Source of the DNA: Bacillus salacetis
Lineage (GTDB): Bacteria > Bacillota > Bacilli > Bacillales > Bacillaceae_B
Reading direction: 5' to 3'
Assembly: GCF_003581585.1 (NCBI RefSeq)
Contig: NZ_QXIR01000017.1
Coordinates: 1-64,000, forward strand
Length of the DNA stretch: 64,000 nt
The notes beneath the pieces were generated by a model. It did no database searches and was not told the origin of the DNA. It saw only the letters and a program-made list of their open reading frames with translations. Positions 7,781 to 17,300 of the stretch are shown here, in pieces (the stretch's first letter is position 1; each line of letters opens with the position of its first letter). The position numbers were made by a program, and so were the translations under genes.

Positions 7781-9904
7781 CTATTGACTATTATGAGAGG
7801 TCTGATCATCCTTTTCAAATGCCATTATCAGGGTTGGCAGCAGGACTCCCCTCACCAGGAAGGTATCCATAAGGATCCCGACCGCTACAATGAATCCAAA
7901 CACGAATAAATCAGCAATCGGCATCGTCGTCAGCGCGGCAAAGGTTGCAGCCAGGATGATACCTGCCGATGATATGACTCCACCTGTATTTGTCATCGCA
8001 ATTTCGAGAGCTTTCTTGACGCCATGCTCCTTCCTTTCCTCCATAAAACGGGATACAAGGATGATGTTATAATCCACGCCCAGTGCCACGAGGAAAATGA
8101 ACGCATATACAGGCACCCGGGTACTGATGGCATCAAACCCAAACAACACATCCACCAGGAAGCTTCCAAGCCCCAATGCAGAAACATAAGAAAGCAAGAT
8201 CGTCCCCATCATATATAGTGGCATCCTGATGGTACGCGTCATGGCTGCCAAGAGACCGAGAATAAGGACCGTTTCGAGAACCACGATCGTCACGATATCT
8301 TTATTGTTTACGGACCTTTCATCCACAAGCTTTGGAGTCACTCCGCCATAATACGCTTCTCCTTTGATAGAGAGATCCCGGAGCATATCAGGCGTAGATT
8401 CCCTCAGCTCTTCCATAAAGTCTATAGCCTCTTTCGAATACGGATTTATGGATAAAGCCACACTGTACTTGACTGCCTTTCCATCCTCTGTTTGCCCGCC
8501 TGTGCGGACCGAGGCAATTTCGTCAAACGTCTCCAGTTCTGCTTTGATTTCAGCGGTCTCTTCTTTTGTTAAAAGATCGCCGCTTTCAATGAGTAATGCA
8601 GAAGGGGCAAGCTCTCCCTTATCAAATTGGGATTCCACAATCTCATAGCCAACGCGGGACGGTAAGTCTTCCGGGAATTTCTTCACGGTATCAAACTCAA
8701 AATCAATAGTCATTACATTGATGGCTGTCACCACAAGGAAAATCCCTGTCAAACCGCCGCTGAGCCATGGCTTTTTCACAACAAACCTGGCAATTGATCC
8801 CCAAAAGGCATGTTTTACACCGATTTTCCCGCCATATTTCGGTACCTTCGGCCAAAACGACTTGCGTCCGAATAAAGTGAACAGCGCCGGCACAAGAGTG
8901 ATCGAAGCCACCATGATAAAGAACATGGCCAATCCAAACACCGGTGCAAAGTTCTGATAATCACGGAAGTCAGCCAGGAATAAAATCAACATCGCAGCCA
9001 TCACGGTTCCGCCGGCAAAAAAGACAGGCTCTCCTGTGGCACGCATAGCGCTCTTCATCGCATCATATTTACTTTCAACCTGGTAGAGCCCCTCACGGTA
9101 ACGCGAGAACACAAATAAAGAATAATCAATGACGGCCGCGAACAGCAGGATACTCATGATTGATGTCGTCGAGTTATTGATTTCCAGGCCGGCAGCACCC
9201 ATCAGCGCCACACTCTGATTCACCACCTGATAGACGATTGCCGTTGCCAGAAGAGGAATGAACGCTAACAGAGGCGAACGGTATATAACGATCAACAAAA
9301 CCAATACGATTAAAATGGTTGCCATTAGCAATACGACATCTGCCTGTTCAAACAGCTTGGTCGCATCTCCCGCTATTCCAGCCGGTCCGGTAATATAGAA
9401 TTCCATATGTTCAAACGTATCTGCAATCTCATTGCCAATTTGTGAAGCCTTATCGTTGATTTCTGAATACGCTTTGCCGCCAAGCCCTTTTTCCAATTCC
9501 ATCGGGACAATCACCGTTGACCCATCTTTGGAGATGAACCCTTCCACAGCCTGAGGCGGCAGCATGCTGATATCAACGATTCGGTCAATTCCTTTGATAT
9601 TCTCCGCCTTGATTCCTTTTAGGATTTCATTGACCTCATCTAATTTGACCTCACCTGAATCATTATGAAAAACAAGAATGCCAGGCGTCCCTTGCTCGTT
9701 CGGGAATAATTCTTCTATTTTATCCTCAGCGATGATCGATGCCGCTTCATCTGGGAGGGATTGAAAATTGCTCACTTTATAGTCATCAAGTTTTGGACCG
9801 GCACTCAATCCTGCCATCAGCACGACCCAGAAAAAGATCGTGAGCCACATCCCTCTCTTTGTCGATACCCAGTCTGTAATGGGGGTCAGTAATCTTTTCA
9901 TCAA
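7781..9904 (-). CDS. MMPL/RND-family exporter
   Basis: A 707-residue integral membrane protein with the RND layout: one N-terminal helix, a large outer loop (about 40-170), five helices, a second single helix, a second large outer loop (about 390-530), and five C-terminal helices. Typical MMPL stretches are VIDYSLFVFSRYREG and GVDYNIILVSRFMEE, each holding the membrane-embedded Asp-Tyr pair thought to carry protons. Related Bacillus proteins (YdfJ type) export lipids, drugs or envelope compounds; the substrate here is unknown. First gene of an apparent four-gene operon with a two-component system. Confidence 0.88.
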   Translation of the reverse strand: MMKRLLTPITDWVSTKRGMWLTIFFWVVLMAGLSAGPKLDDYKVSNFQSLPDEAASIIAEDKIEELFPNEQGTPGILVFHNDSGEVKLDEVNEILKGIKAENIKGIDRIVDISMLPPQAVEGFISKDGSTVIVPMELEKGLGGKAYSEINDKASQIGNEIADTFEHMEFYITGPAGIAGDATKLFEQADVVLLMATILIVLVLLIVIYRSPLLAFIPLLATAIVYQVVNQSVALMGAAGLEINNSTTSIMSILLFAAVIDYSLFVFSRYREGLYQVESKYDAMKSAMRATGEPVFFAGGTVMAAMLILFLADFRDYQNFAPVFGLAMFFIMVASITLVPALFTLFGRKSFWPKVPKYGGKIGVKHAFWGSIARFVVKKPWLSGGLTGIFLVVTAINVMTIDFEFDTVKKFPEDLPSRVGYEIVESQFDKGELAPSALLIESGDLLTKEETAEIKAELETFDEIASVRTGGQTEDGKAVKYSVALSINPYSKEAIDFMEELRESTPDMLRDLSIKGEAYYGGVTPKLVDERSVNNKDIVTIVVLETVLILGLLAAMTRTIRMPLYMMGTILLSYVSALGLGSFLVDVLFGFDAISTRVPVYAFIFLVALGVDYNIILVSRFMEERKEHGVKKALEIAMTNTGGVISSAGIILAATFAALTTMPIADLFVFGFIVAVGILMDTFLVRGVLLPTLIMAFEKDDQTSHNSQ

Positions 9905-10095
9905 CTTTCCTCCTTCATGTTATTCGTTTCAAAGTATAACGCCCGTACATAAACTGAATATCAATTTTTGTTTACAGAAGCAGGTAAGAAGAAAGATTTT
10001 ATATCAAACAGAAAAAACACATAGAAAAAAGACCGGCAAGATGACGGGCACTGAAAATCTTCAGATTCATTAAAACCTAGGCTTAGGTAAGGAAT

Positions 10096-10219
10096 GTTGA
10101 TTTCCGCTCCAGGTGCGCGACTCCGCGGGGCGGGCGGTGAGCCTCCTCAGCTTCGCTTGCGGGGTCTCACCTGTCCCGCTAATCCCGCAGGAGCTCGCAC
10201 ACCTTCCACTCCAATCAAC
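10096..10219. repeat. GC-rich Bacillus-type intergenic palindrome
   Basis: A 124-bp imperfect inverted repeat bounded by GTTGATT and AATCAAC, with arms of the type GTGCGCGACTCCGCGGGG and CCCGCAGGAGCTCGCAC. It is clearly richer in G+C than the sequence around it. Similar elements are scattered between genes in many Bacillaceae genomes. Only one copy is present here. Confidence 0.7.
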
Positions 10220-10391
10220 GTGATGAAAAAAGGATAAGGACGGTAGTATAACCTTCTATAATTACTGAACATCGTAGCTTGTTGTTATTGAATCATTGGA
10301 AATAATAAAGTAGGTCTCTACCTGGTTTTTGTATGCTCCTTTTTCACCTTGCCATCTTTCCCTATAGCTATATGTCCTGTCTTACAGACAA

Positions 10392-10448
10392 CCATAGAAA
10401 AAGCCGACTCTCCTTCCTTTTTGGAAGAAGAGTCGGCTTTTTCTATGG
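10392..10448. terminator. long perfect-stem terminator of aspA
   Basis: The arms run CCATAGAAAAAGCCGACTCT and the reverse complement, with a short A/T-rich centre. Because both flanks are A/T tracts the hairpin could work in both directions. It lies 12 bp after the aspA stop codon. Confidence 0.85.
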
Positions 10449-10459
10449 TAATTACAATA

Positions 10460-11890
10460 TTATTCCCTTTCAAACAGCGACGCACCGGCAATTCCGGGTT
10501 CGGTCATTTCGTAAGGATTCAGAATCAGATCGAGTTCTTCTTCTGTAAGGACATCGTACTTCAGGCAAAGCTCCCTAATCGGTTCGCCGTTCAAGATCGC
10601 TTCCCTTGCGATCCTTGACGCGACTTCATAGCCGATATGCGGATTGACGGCCGTAATGATGCCGACACTCTTCTCCACATACGCCTTCATTCTCTCTTCG
10701 TTTGCTTCGATTCCTTTAACACAGTACTCTGTGAACGAATCAAAGGCATTGTTCATGATGCTGATCGATTGAAGCAGATTGAAGATCAGGACCGGCTCCA
10801 TGACGTTCAGATCAAACTGCCCCGCTTCGGATGCAAGTGAAATCGTCTGGTCGTTCCCGATCACCTGGAAGGATACCTGGTTGATCAGTTCCGGCATGAC
10901 AGGGTTGACCTTGCCTGGCATGATGGAAGAACCAGGCTGTCTTGCCGGCAGGGAAATCTCGCCAAGGCCTGCTCTTGGGCCGGAAGCCATCAAACGAAGG
11001 TCATTGGCAATCTTGGACATGTTGACCATGCAGATCTTCAGGCTGCTGGACACTTCTGTATAAGAATCCGTATTCTGTGTCGCATCCACAAGATGTTCCG
11101 CGCCCTTGAACGGAAGCCCGCTGATTTCCGCAAGATAAGGAATGACAAGCTCGATATACTTAGGAAACGCATTAAGGCCTGTCCCTACGGCAGTGGCACC
11201 CATGTTCAATTCATAAAGGTGCTCCCTTGTCTGCTTGATTCGCTTGATATCCCTTGCGATCACACGGCTGTATGCTTCGAATTCCTGGCCGAGACGGATT
11301 GGCACCGCATCCTGAAGATGAGTGCGCCCCATCTTGATGATATGGCTGAATTCCTGAGCTTTGGCGCTGAATGCCTCATGCATCCGCTCCATTGTCGAGA
11401 TCAGCTGCTCCAGCAGATTCAAAATCGCAATATGCATGCTTGTCGGGAACGCGTCATTCGTTGACTGAGACATATTGACATGGCTGTTCGGGCTGCAGTG
11501 GCCATAAGAACCTTTTTCTTCCCCCATGAACTCAAGGGCGCGGTTGGCCAGGATCTCATTGATGTTCATGTTGAACGAAGTCCCTGCGCCTCCCTGGATT
11601 GGGTCGACGAGTACCTGTTCATGCCATTGACCATCGATCATTTCATCTGCCGCTTTCACAATCGCTTCCCCGATGCCTGTATAAAGACGGCCGACATCCA
11701 TGTTCGCCTTGGCTGCCGCCTTCTTCACCATCGCCATCGCTTTAATCAATTCCGGGTGGATCTTATAGCCCGTAATCGGAAAATTCTCCACCGCACGAAG
11801 CGTCTGGATTCCATAATAAGCATGCTCAGGTACTTCCTTCGGTCCCAGGAAGTCTTTTTCAATTCTAGCGTTGTTCAGTATGACTGACAT
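10460..11890 (-). CDS. aspA: aspartate ammonia-lyase (aspartase)
   Basis: Cytoplasmic homotetrameric enzyme that converts L-aspartate to fumarate and ammonia. The 476 residues match aspartases. The fumarase/aspartase signature GSSIMPGKVNP holds the catalytic serine of the flexible loop; the TNDAFPTSMHIA and GRTHLQDAVP regions of the active site are also present. Aspartase is favoured over fumarase by the N-terminus (EKDFLGPKEVPEHAYYGIQTLRA) and overall pattern. The ATG follows AAAGGAGA. It stands alone with its own terminator; no ansA or ansR is beside it. Confidence 0.93.
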   Translation of the reverse strand: MSVILNNARIEKDFLGPKEVPEHAYYGIQTLRAVENFPITGYKIHPELIKAMAMVKKAAAKANMDVGRLYTGIGEAIVKAADEMIDGQWHEQVLVDPIQGGAGTSFNMNINEILANRALEFMGEEKGSYGHCSPNSHVNMSQSTNDAFPTSMHIAILNLLEQLISTMERMHEAFSAKAQEFSHIIKMGRTHLQDAVPIRLGQEFEAYSRVIARDIKRIKQTREHLYELNMGATAVGTGLNAFPKYIELVIPYLAEISGLPFKGAEHLVDATQNTDSYTEVSSSLKICMVNMSKIANDLRLMASGPRAGLGEISLPARQPGSSIMPGKVNPVMPELINQVSFQVIGNDQTISLASEAGQFDLNVMEPVLIFNLLQSISIMNNAFDSFTEYCVKGIEANEERMKAYVEKSVGIITAVNPHIGYEVASRIAREAILNGEPIRELCLKYDVLTEEELDLILNPYEMTEPGIAGASLFERE

Positions 11891-12105
11891 TTGATTGTGT
11901 CTCCTTTGGTTTCTCTATTTATATGAAAGTTGTTTCCTATTAAATTTCCTTCTCTATAGTAGCATGATGGGGGACGGTTCTCTACCCTGAAAAGAGTACA
12001 AATCTTATTCTTACTTAAATATTTTTTCCGTATTCCAGATTAGGACAAGATCCTTTTAGGGTATAGGATAACCAAAACCAAATTTCCCCAGAAAGGATAG
12101 CTGCT

Positions 12106-12759
12106 ATGAAGTACATTCCCATGATCCTCAGTATGATCTTTCTTTTGTCCGGCTGCAGTCTTATTTCGATTAACACCTCGTCCCCTGAGCCAGCCAGTGA
12201 AAATGCGGAAACTGTGTCACCTGTGGATGAAAGTGAAGATGCCGTATCAGACACTGATGAAAACAAAGAAACTTTATCGACTACAGAAAATGAAGAAGCT
12301 ATGCCAACGGATACAGATAAGCAAGACGTGATCATTGCTTTTATCGAAGAGGATATCCACAAAATTTCAGAATTGGAAACGGTCGCTTTTAATTCGTTAT
12401 TGTCTGTTTCCGGAGAAAATTACACAGATGACCCAACCATGCTGGCGGTCATCAAGCAAGACGTTCTGCCTGCTTATAAAGAAGCTGTGAGCGAAGCAGA
12501 AAAGCTGGAAGCACCCATCCCAGAGCTTGAACAGCCGACAGAGCAGATCAAAATGACCACGAAGACGTTCTTGGAATCGGTCGAATTGCAAAAAGAAGCG
12601 CTGGAAAAGCAAGACATACAGGTGATGGAAGAAGCGAATCAAAAGATGCTGGAATACCAGGGAATGCTTGAGGAGTATCATGGGATGATGAAGGTAATAG
12701 CAGATGAATACGAAATCACCTATGAACCGCTTCAGATTGATCAGACACAGACTTTGTAG
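12106..12759 (+). CDS. lipoprotein with helical C-terminal half
   Basis: A 217-residue secreted lipoprotein: signal peptide with lipobox FLLSGC, then an acidic Ser/Thr/Glu-rich linker to about residue 70, and a Glu/Lys-rich region likely to be helical. No family recognised with certainty. The ATG follows AGAAAGGATAG. It converges on the GH66 remnant, and the two share a hairpin terminator. Confidence 0.7.
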   Translation: MKYIPMILSMIFLLSGCSLISINTSSPEPASENAETVSPVDESEDAVSDTDENKETLSTTENEEAMPTDTDKQDVIIAFIEEDIHKISELETVAFNSLLSVSGENYTDDPTMLAVIKQDVLPAYKEAVSEAEKLEAPIPELEQPTEQIKMTTKTFLESVELQKEALEKQDIQVMEEANQKMLEYQGMLEEYHGMMKVIADEYEITYEPLQIDQTQTL

Positions 12760-12770
12760 GCGAATACAAT

Positions 12771-12806
12771 AAAGAAACACAGCGGAATCCGCTGTGTTTC
12801 TTTTTG
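12771..12806. terminator. bidirectional terminator
   Basis: Stem AAAGAAACACAGCGG/CCGCTGTGTTTCTTT with a three-base loop and A/T tracts on both sides, lying between two converging genes. Confidence 0.9.
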
Positions 12807-12807
12807 A

Positions 12808-15800
12808 TTAAAATTTTATCTTCTTCGCCTTTTTGTTTTCCGCTCCATCCCGGTCGATGACGATCATTTGCCAATACTCCAACTCAGGCAGGCTGATCAC
12901 GATTTCATCGTCCTGCCATGTGAACGGGATTTCCTGCAGCTGACCTTCTTTTGCATCAGGGCTCGCTGCATAGACACGTAAGTCACGGAGTTCCTTTTTG
13001 GTTTTCCCGACAGGATAGCGGACAACCAAATTTTCTTGTTTCTCCGGTTTAGCTGCTGCATTCCTCCAGTTGGAATCATTCTGGAGAAGGTTGATCAGGT
13101 GGACAATTTCATAATCCTCAAAGCCTGCATTATCCTTATTGTCCCTTGCGATTGTCCAGATGCTGTTCTGCTCGCCGTTTGTGCTTGTTTTCACTTCTGT
13201 GTTCTCTTTTTCGATAACCACATTTTTGTCCGTCTCTTTACTGTCAAAAAGGAGATTTTCATAAGCAGCAAAGAATTTGTAGTAATCCTTCATTGACTCT
13301 TTAAGCGATTCACTCATCTTTTTGCTGCGGTTCGGATAATATTCGTGAGCCAGCATATTCGGTCCCTCTTCGTAATTTTCCGCAGTCCCGATTTCAATAT
13401 GTGTGGCACCCATCGCGGCAAGTCCGGCATCCATGAGACGGACGGACGGCTCATCGAACAAGCCGATGGTCATCCTCCGCAAATCGATCGACCCCTTCTG
13501 GCCTTCTTCTTGTTTCAAGGTGATCCTATGGGTACCGGAAGTCACATCCGGCAGGACGATATATCCGTCTTCACTGTAGGAATCCTTGCTGCCTGTTCCC
13601 TTAAAGACGACTGTATACGGATTTCCATTGTCGTCCAGCACAGGCTCTCCATCGATGTAAATGGTTCTTTCCGTGTCCGCTCCGGCATTGGCATAGGTGA
13701 AGATGAAGCTCGTTTCCCCATCTTCTTCTAAGTCTGCCTCAAATGTGACTTCATCCCCGACATGGCCGAAATTGAGCAGTGTGTCCTTATAGATGTGCAT
13801 TGGCGCAAGGGTGTTGACTGATTCTGCATGCCATTTTTCCTCTCCGGCCTGCAGGTAATCCAGCTTCACGCCATCATCATCGATATTTTCAACGGCTATC
13901 TTAATGGAATTGATTCCTTCTTTTAAAGAAATATTCTTCATTTCAAGTTCCTGCCATCCATTGCTTGAAGGGAATGTAATATCCTCTGTCTTTTCTCCAT
14001 TGATATAGACACTCCGTCTGGCATCACGCTTTGAGGCCGAATCATTGTTGTATTTCCAAACAAGATCATACGAGCCTGCCGCTCCTGCTTTCACCTGGAA
14101 ATCCAGGAAGTCATTTTCGTCCTTGAAGTCATAGACATGGCCTGTCGTTGTAGAGATGCCATGGCCGTCAGGTCCGAATGACGCATCCTCCACCTGGTAT
14201 TCCTTTTCTCCTGCCGTCAAGCTGTCCAGGTTGATGTATTGTCCGTTGGAGGCCAGCTCGAACACCACTTCATGTTCCCCGGCAGGGACCGAAGCTTTGA
14301 TGGACTTTTCAGCCATTGCTCCTCCCCATCCTCCTGGTGTGCTGCTGAAAATGTTTTCGGAAATCGTTTTTCCATCAACATAAGAGTTATTCGCCGGTAT
14401 CAGCTCTCCATCCACATAGATATTGACTTGCGGGTTATTGCCCGTTCTATATTTGAAGGTGAGTGTATCCGTTTCTTCCTCGTTATCAACGTTAAAGATG
14501 ACTCGCTGTCCTTTGTTTCCAAAGTTGTCTGTGTATCCAGGAGAGATGGATACCTGGCTTGTTTTTTCCATTGCCGGGCTCCAGCCGAATTCAGCCTTCT
14601 CCGCTTCGTAGACATCGTCTTCTATTGTCAGTTTATCCACGGAGATTGCAGATGGGGTCGTTGCTTCTTCCATCTTCACCATGACCTCATTCGTTCCCTG
14701 CGGTAAATAGACGACAGACTCAGCCTTTTGGAATCCTTCACCTTCTGTATGAGGCAGGATGAATACTCCTGCTTTTTTTCCGTTGATGAAAATGCTTCTT
14801 TCCGTCTCTTCACCCGGATTTTTGTAATAGATGGAAATGCCGGTCTCCTTAGCTTGATCCGTATCCCTTGTGAAAGTCATAAAATCGCCTTGCTGCTTGA
14901 ATTCAGTCAGCGCCCCATCTGCGGCTTTTATCAAAGGCGTCTGGGAAGGCTCCCATCCACTGATTGCCTTTTCCGCCTGATAGCGGTCAGTTCCCACAGA
15001 CAGGTAATCAATCTTCGCTCCTGTGTCATTTACATCTTCCACTTTAAGGACCACTTTCTTGGCTCCTGCCTTTAAAGGAACAGGGATTTCCGCGGAAGGC
15101 TGGAAGTTCTCCCATCCTCCGGTTGATTTCAACAGAACCTTGTCCTTAACGGGATCTCCATTCACATATAGATTACGCGAAACATCAATCTGCTCAACCC
15201 CATACTGGAAGCTTAGCGGGTAGGTTCCTGCCTCTTTAACGTTCACATCAAATTCAATGTAATCGCCATCTGTTTCAAAATTGAAGACATGGCCGTATTT
15301 GTCGACTTTACAGCTGATCAGCTCAGCATCTTCAGCTTCGTATTCTTTTGCGAAATCACCTTTTTCAAGAGTGATGCTGTCCACATTCAGCCATAGGTTG
15401 TTAGAATTCAGGCTCAGCATGATTTCATTCTTTCCTGCCTGCAGGTCCAATTCATAGGATTTGGCTGCAACCGGGTTGCCCCATCCTGTTTTCTCATTGA
15501 AATCGATGGAAGGCACCACTTCAGCGTTATTGACGGTCAGCTTTCCATTCGGACTTTCTCCATTGTCATGGCCGTAGTCAAGGCCGAATGAGTAGGTTCC
15601 TGCAGTTGGCACATCGACCGTCCAGATGATCTGGTCTTCATCTTTCTTCCCGAAATCACCGACCCAGCCGGCTGTCTTTCCGATCCTTGAGAAGAACTGA
15701 TCGGCTTTCGGTATTCCCTGGACATCCCCTGCCTCATAATGAATTCCCGTCGCCTGCTTGTAATTCATATACCCTGCAATCACGACCGCTTTCCCGCCAT

Positions 15801-16017
15801 TTGTTGCCCTGGTATCTTCTACTATTTTCAGAAGATCACGGTAATGATCTTTGTCCTGCCAGATTTCACTGTAGTCGAAATCCCTTTTGGTCGTCGTTTT
15901 CGGCACATCCTGATACCCTTCATTTCCGCCGACCATGTTAAAAGTCACAAAGTTCTTCTTTTTATCATTCTGGACAAGCGAGTCTTTGACTGAATTGATG
16001 AGAGTGTGTGTAATTAC
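12808..16017 (-). pseudogene. 5'-truncated GH66 glucanase with six CBM35-like modules
   Basis: The frame is open from an in-frame TAA at 16018-16020 to the stop at 12808, but has no signal peptide and no convincing start; homology-like sequence begins abruptly at about 16005. The N-terminal piece (TFNMVGGNEGY, then DFDYSEIW and GGKAVVIAGYMNY) and the C-terminal piece (from THIEIG to the end) look like the two halves of a GH66 dextranase or cycloisomaltooligosaccharide glucanotransferase barrel. Between them are six beta-sandwich modules of about 120 residues, each opening with a (Y/W)xAE-like start, as in CBM35. GH66 enzymes usually carry one such insert. The Glu in SEIW may be the acid/base residue. 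The segment that should hold the nucleophile Asp and the secretion signal is missing, so an active secreted enzyme is not expected. Confidence 0.72.
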
Positions 16018-16020
16018 TTA

Positions 16021-16476
16021 CAGGTAATGTCCTTTCTTTTTAACCTACATTTTTTAAGCGTAGTACATTAGTTTAGTTGGGAGAAAACAGAAGCAGCTTT
16101 ACTATCAGGTCAATAAAAAAAGGGATCCTGTTCCTAACGGGCGGTTTTCGAGTACAAAACTAAAAAATGCACATCCAATTTTTTTGCTTAATTTGTATAA
16201 TAAAATGCAACCCAAAATGGAGGTGGCGGAACTTTTTGTTCTTCTAAATTTGCTGCGGTTTCCAATACATTTTAAATAACAGATATTTTTAAAAATATGG
16301 TAAGTAAGTATGTATGATAAAATAAAAAAACAGAATCTTCCATTAACGGAGCAGGTTAACGGAATAAGCCGAAACTTAAATAGTTGGTTTTTCGTCTAAT
16401 TGTTAGTGCTTTTTTCAAAAAACAAGAAATTTTGATGAACAAAATTGCCTAATGAACAACTGGGAGGTCATAAGAT
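16021..16476. other. AT-rich intergenic region with a cassette-type repeat half
   Basis: No gene seen. At 16339-16370 it carries TTCCATTAACGG...GGTTAACGGAATAA, the same half-element found between the accessory genes downstream (compare 22271-22290 on the other strand). The break in the GH66 gene is at its left edge. Smaller matches (CTAACGGGCGG near 16135) may be eroded copies. Confidence 0.45.
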
Positions 16477-16791
16477 TTGCAGCATTGCAAGAACTGTAAT
16501 TCTAAATTTAAATGAAAAAATATTTATCGTTATTTATGGGGGCATTTATTCCAGCCACTCCGTTGTGATACCTGTGGCAAAGAATACTTTGTAACAATAA
16601 CTGGGCGGTTAACAATTACTATCTTAGTTATTTTTCCTATGGTAATCTTTCCTCGATTTATTTCACCTTTTAGTAATTTTTATTTATCAATAGGAATTGG
16701 AATTGTTCTTGGACTTGGTTCTCTTCTAACCCCATCCTTAGTTAGTTTTGAAGTTGAGGATAAACCTTCAAGTTGCGGTGATGATTTTTAG
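16477..16791 (+). pseudogene. CxxC...CxxC zinc-ribbon membrane protein interrupted by TGA
   Basis: Reading from a TTG at 16477, which has GGGAGG upstream, the frame runs 104 codons to a TAG and is interrupted only by a TGA at 16513-16515 (codon 13). It starts LQHCKNCNSKFK, then the stop, then KNIYRYLWG, CDTCGKEYF and two hydrophobic helices. This matches the small Bacillus proteins with two CxxC pairs about 20 residues apart (cxxc_20_cxxc type), where a Trp is normal at the stop position (TGG to TGA). The simplest reading is a gene killed by one nonsense mutation. Confidence 0.6.
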
Positions 16792-16902
16792 TATTTAAGA
16801 CAACTATTAACATATGCAAGTAGAGGGAGGTTAGTAGAAGACGAACTGGCTAAATACTCTTGCATAGCTATATTGGTATAGTTAGGAAATTGGAGGTGAA
16901 TA

Positions 16903-17118
16903 ATGAACTTTTTTAACTGGAAAATAGAAATGGTAGAAAGTTTAAAACCTTATATAGATATTGAAAATAAAAGAGTGGCTATTCTGACAACTGAAGATGA
17001 TGAAATTCATATGGCTTTGGAATTGGATGAAAACAATAATTTAGTTATGCACCCAAGGTGGAATATAAACATTACTATTTTAGGTGATAAACATATAAAA
17101 TTCACTACAAATTCATAA
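16903..17118 (+). CDS. hypothetical 71-residue protein
   Basis: Small soluble protein of unknown function. The ATG follows a strong GGAGGTGAATA ribosome binding site, which supports a real gene. Charged and aromatic residues alternate as in a small beta-rich domain (VAILTTEDDEIHMALELDENN). It lies between two cassette-type repeats on the same strand as the broken zinc-ribbon gene. Confidence 0.6.
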   Translation: MNFFNWKIEMVESLKPYIDIENKRVAILTTEDDEIHMALELDENNNLVMHPRWNINITILGDKHIKFTTNS

Positions 17119-17133
17119 AGATATTCTTCAAGT

Positions 17134-17156
17134 AAAGGGAGCGTTAATTGAATAAC
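17134..17156 (+). repeat. cassette-type repeat half-site (copy A)
   Basis: Contains AAAGGGAGCGTTAATTGAAT. The same core, AAAGGGAGCGTTAAT, occurs on the opposite strand at 19148-19190, so the two copies bracket the FAD oxidoreductase gene as inverted repeats. Confidence 0.6.
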
Positions 17157-17165
17157 CCCCGATAT

Positions 17166-17207
17166 AAAAACCGGTCAGAGGCACATCAGCCTCTGACCAG
17201 TTTTTTA
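17166..17207. terminator. hairpin terminator
   Basis: Stem of the type CGGTCAGAGGC/GCCTCTGACC with AAAAA and TTTTTT on the two sides. Placed to end transcription from the 71-residue gene and possibly from the oxidoreductase on the other strand. Confidence 0.75.
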
Positions 17208-17300
17208 TACAAATATGATTGATTTTCATCTGCAAATAGCTCAACAATTCCGTTTGTTAATTAGAAGTTTGTACTTCAAAACAGAACCGGTTATCTTGTT

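Larger units (their letters stand above)
9905..10459. other. intergenic region between aspA and the MMPL operon
   Basis: About 550 bp without a supported gene. It holds a long imperfect palindrome (10096-10219) and the aspA terminator (10392-10448). The stretch just upstream of the MMPL gene should hold that operon's promoter, but no convincing -35/-10 pair was picked. Confidence 0.5.

Noticed and set aside
12015-12362. 115-residue minus-strand frame
   Set aside because: Antisense to the lipoprotein at 12106; Ser/Val-rich low-complexity product that mirrors the acidic linker.
14239-14706. 155-residue plus-strand frame inside the GH66 remnant
   Set aside because: Antisense shadow of the CBM modules with no start signal.
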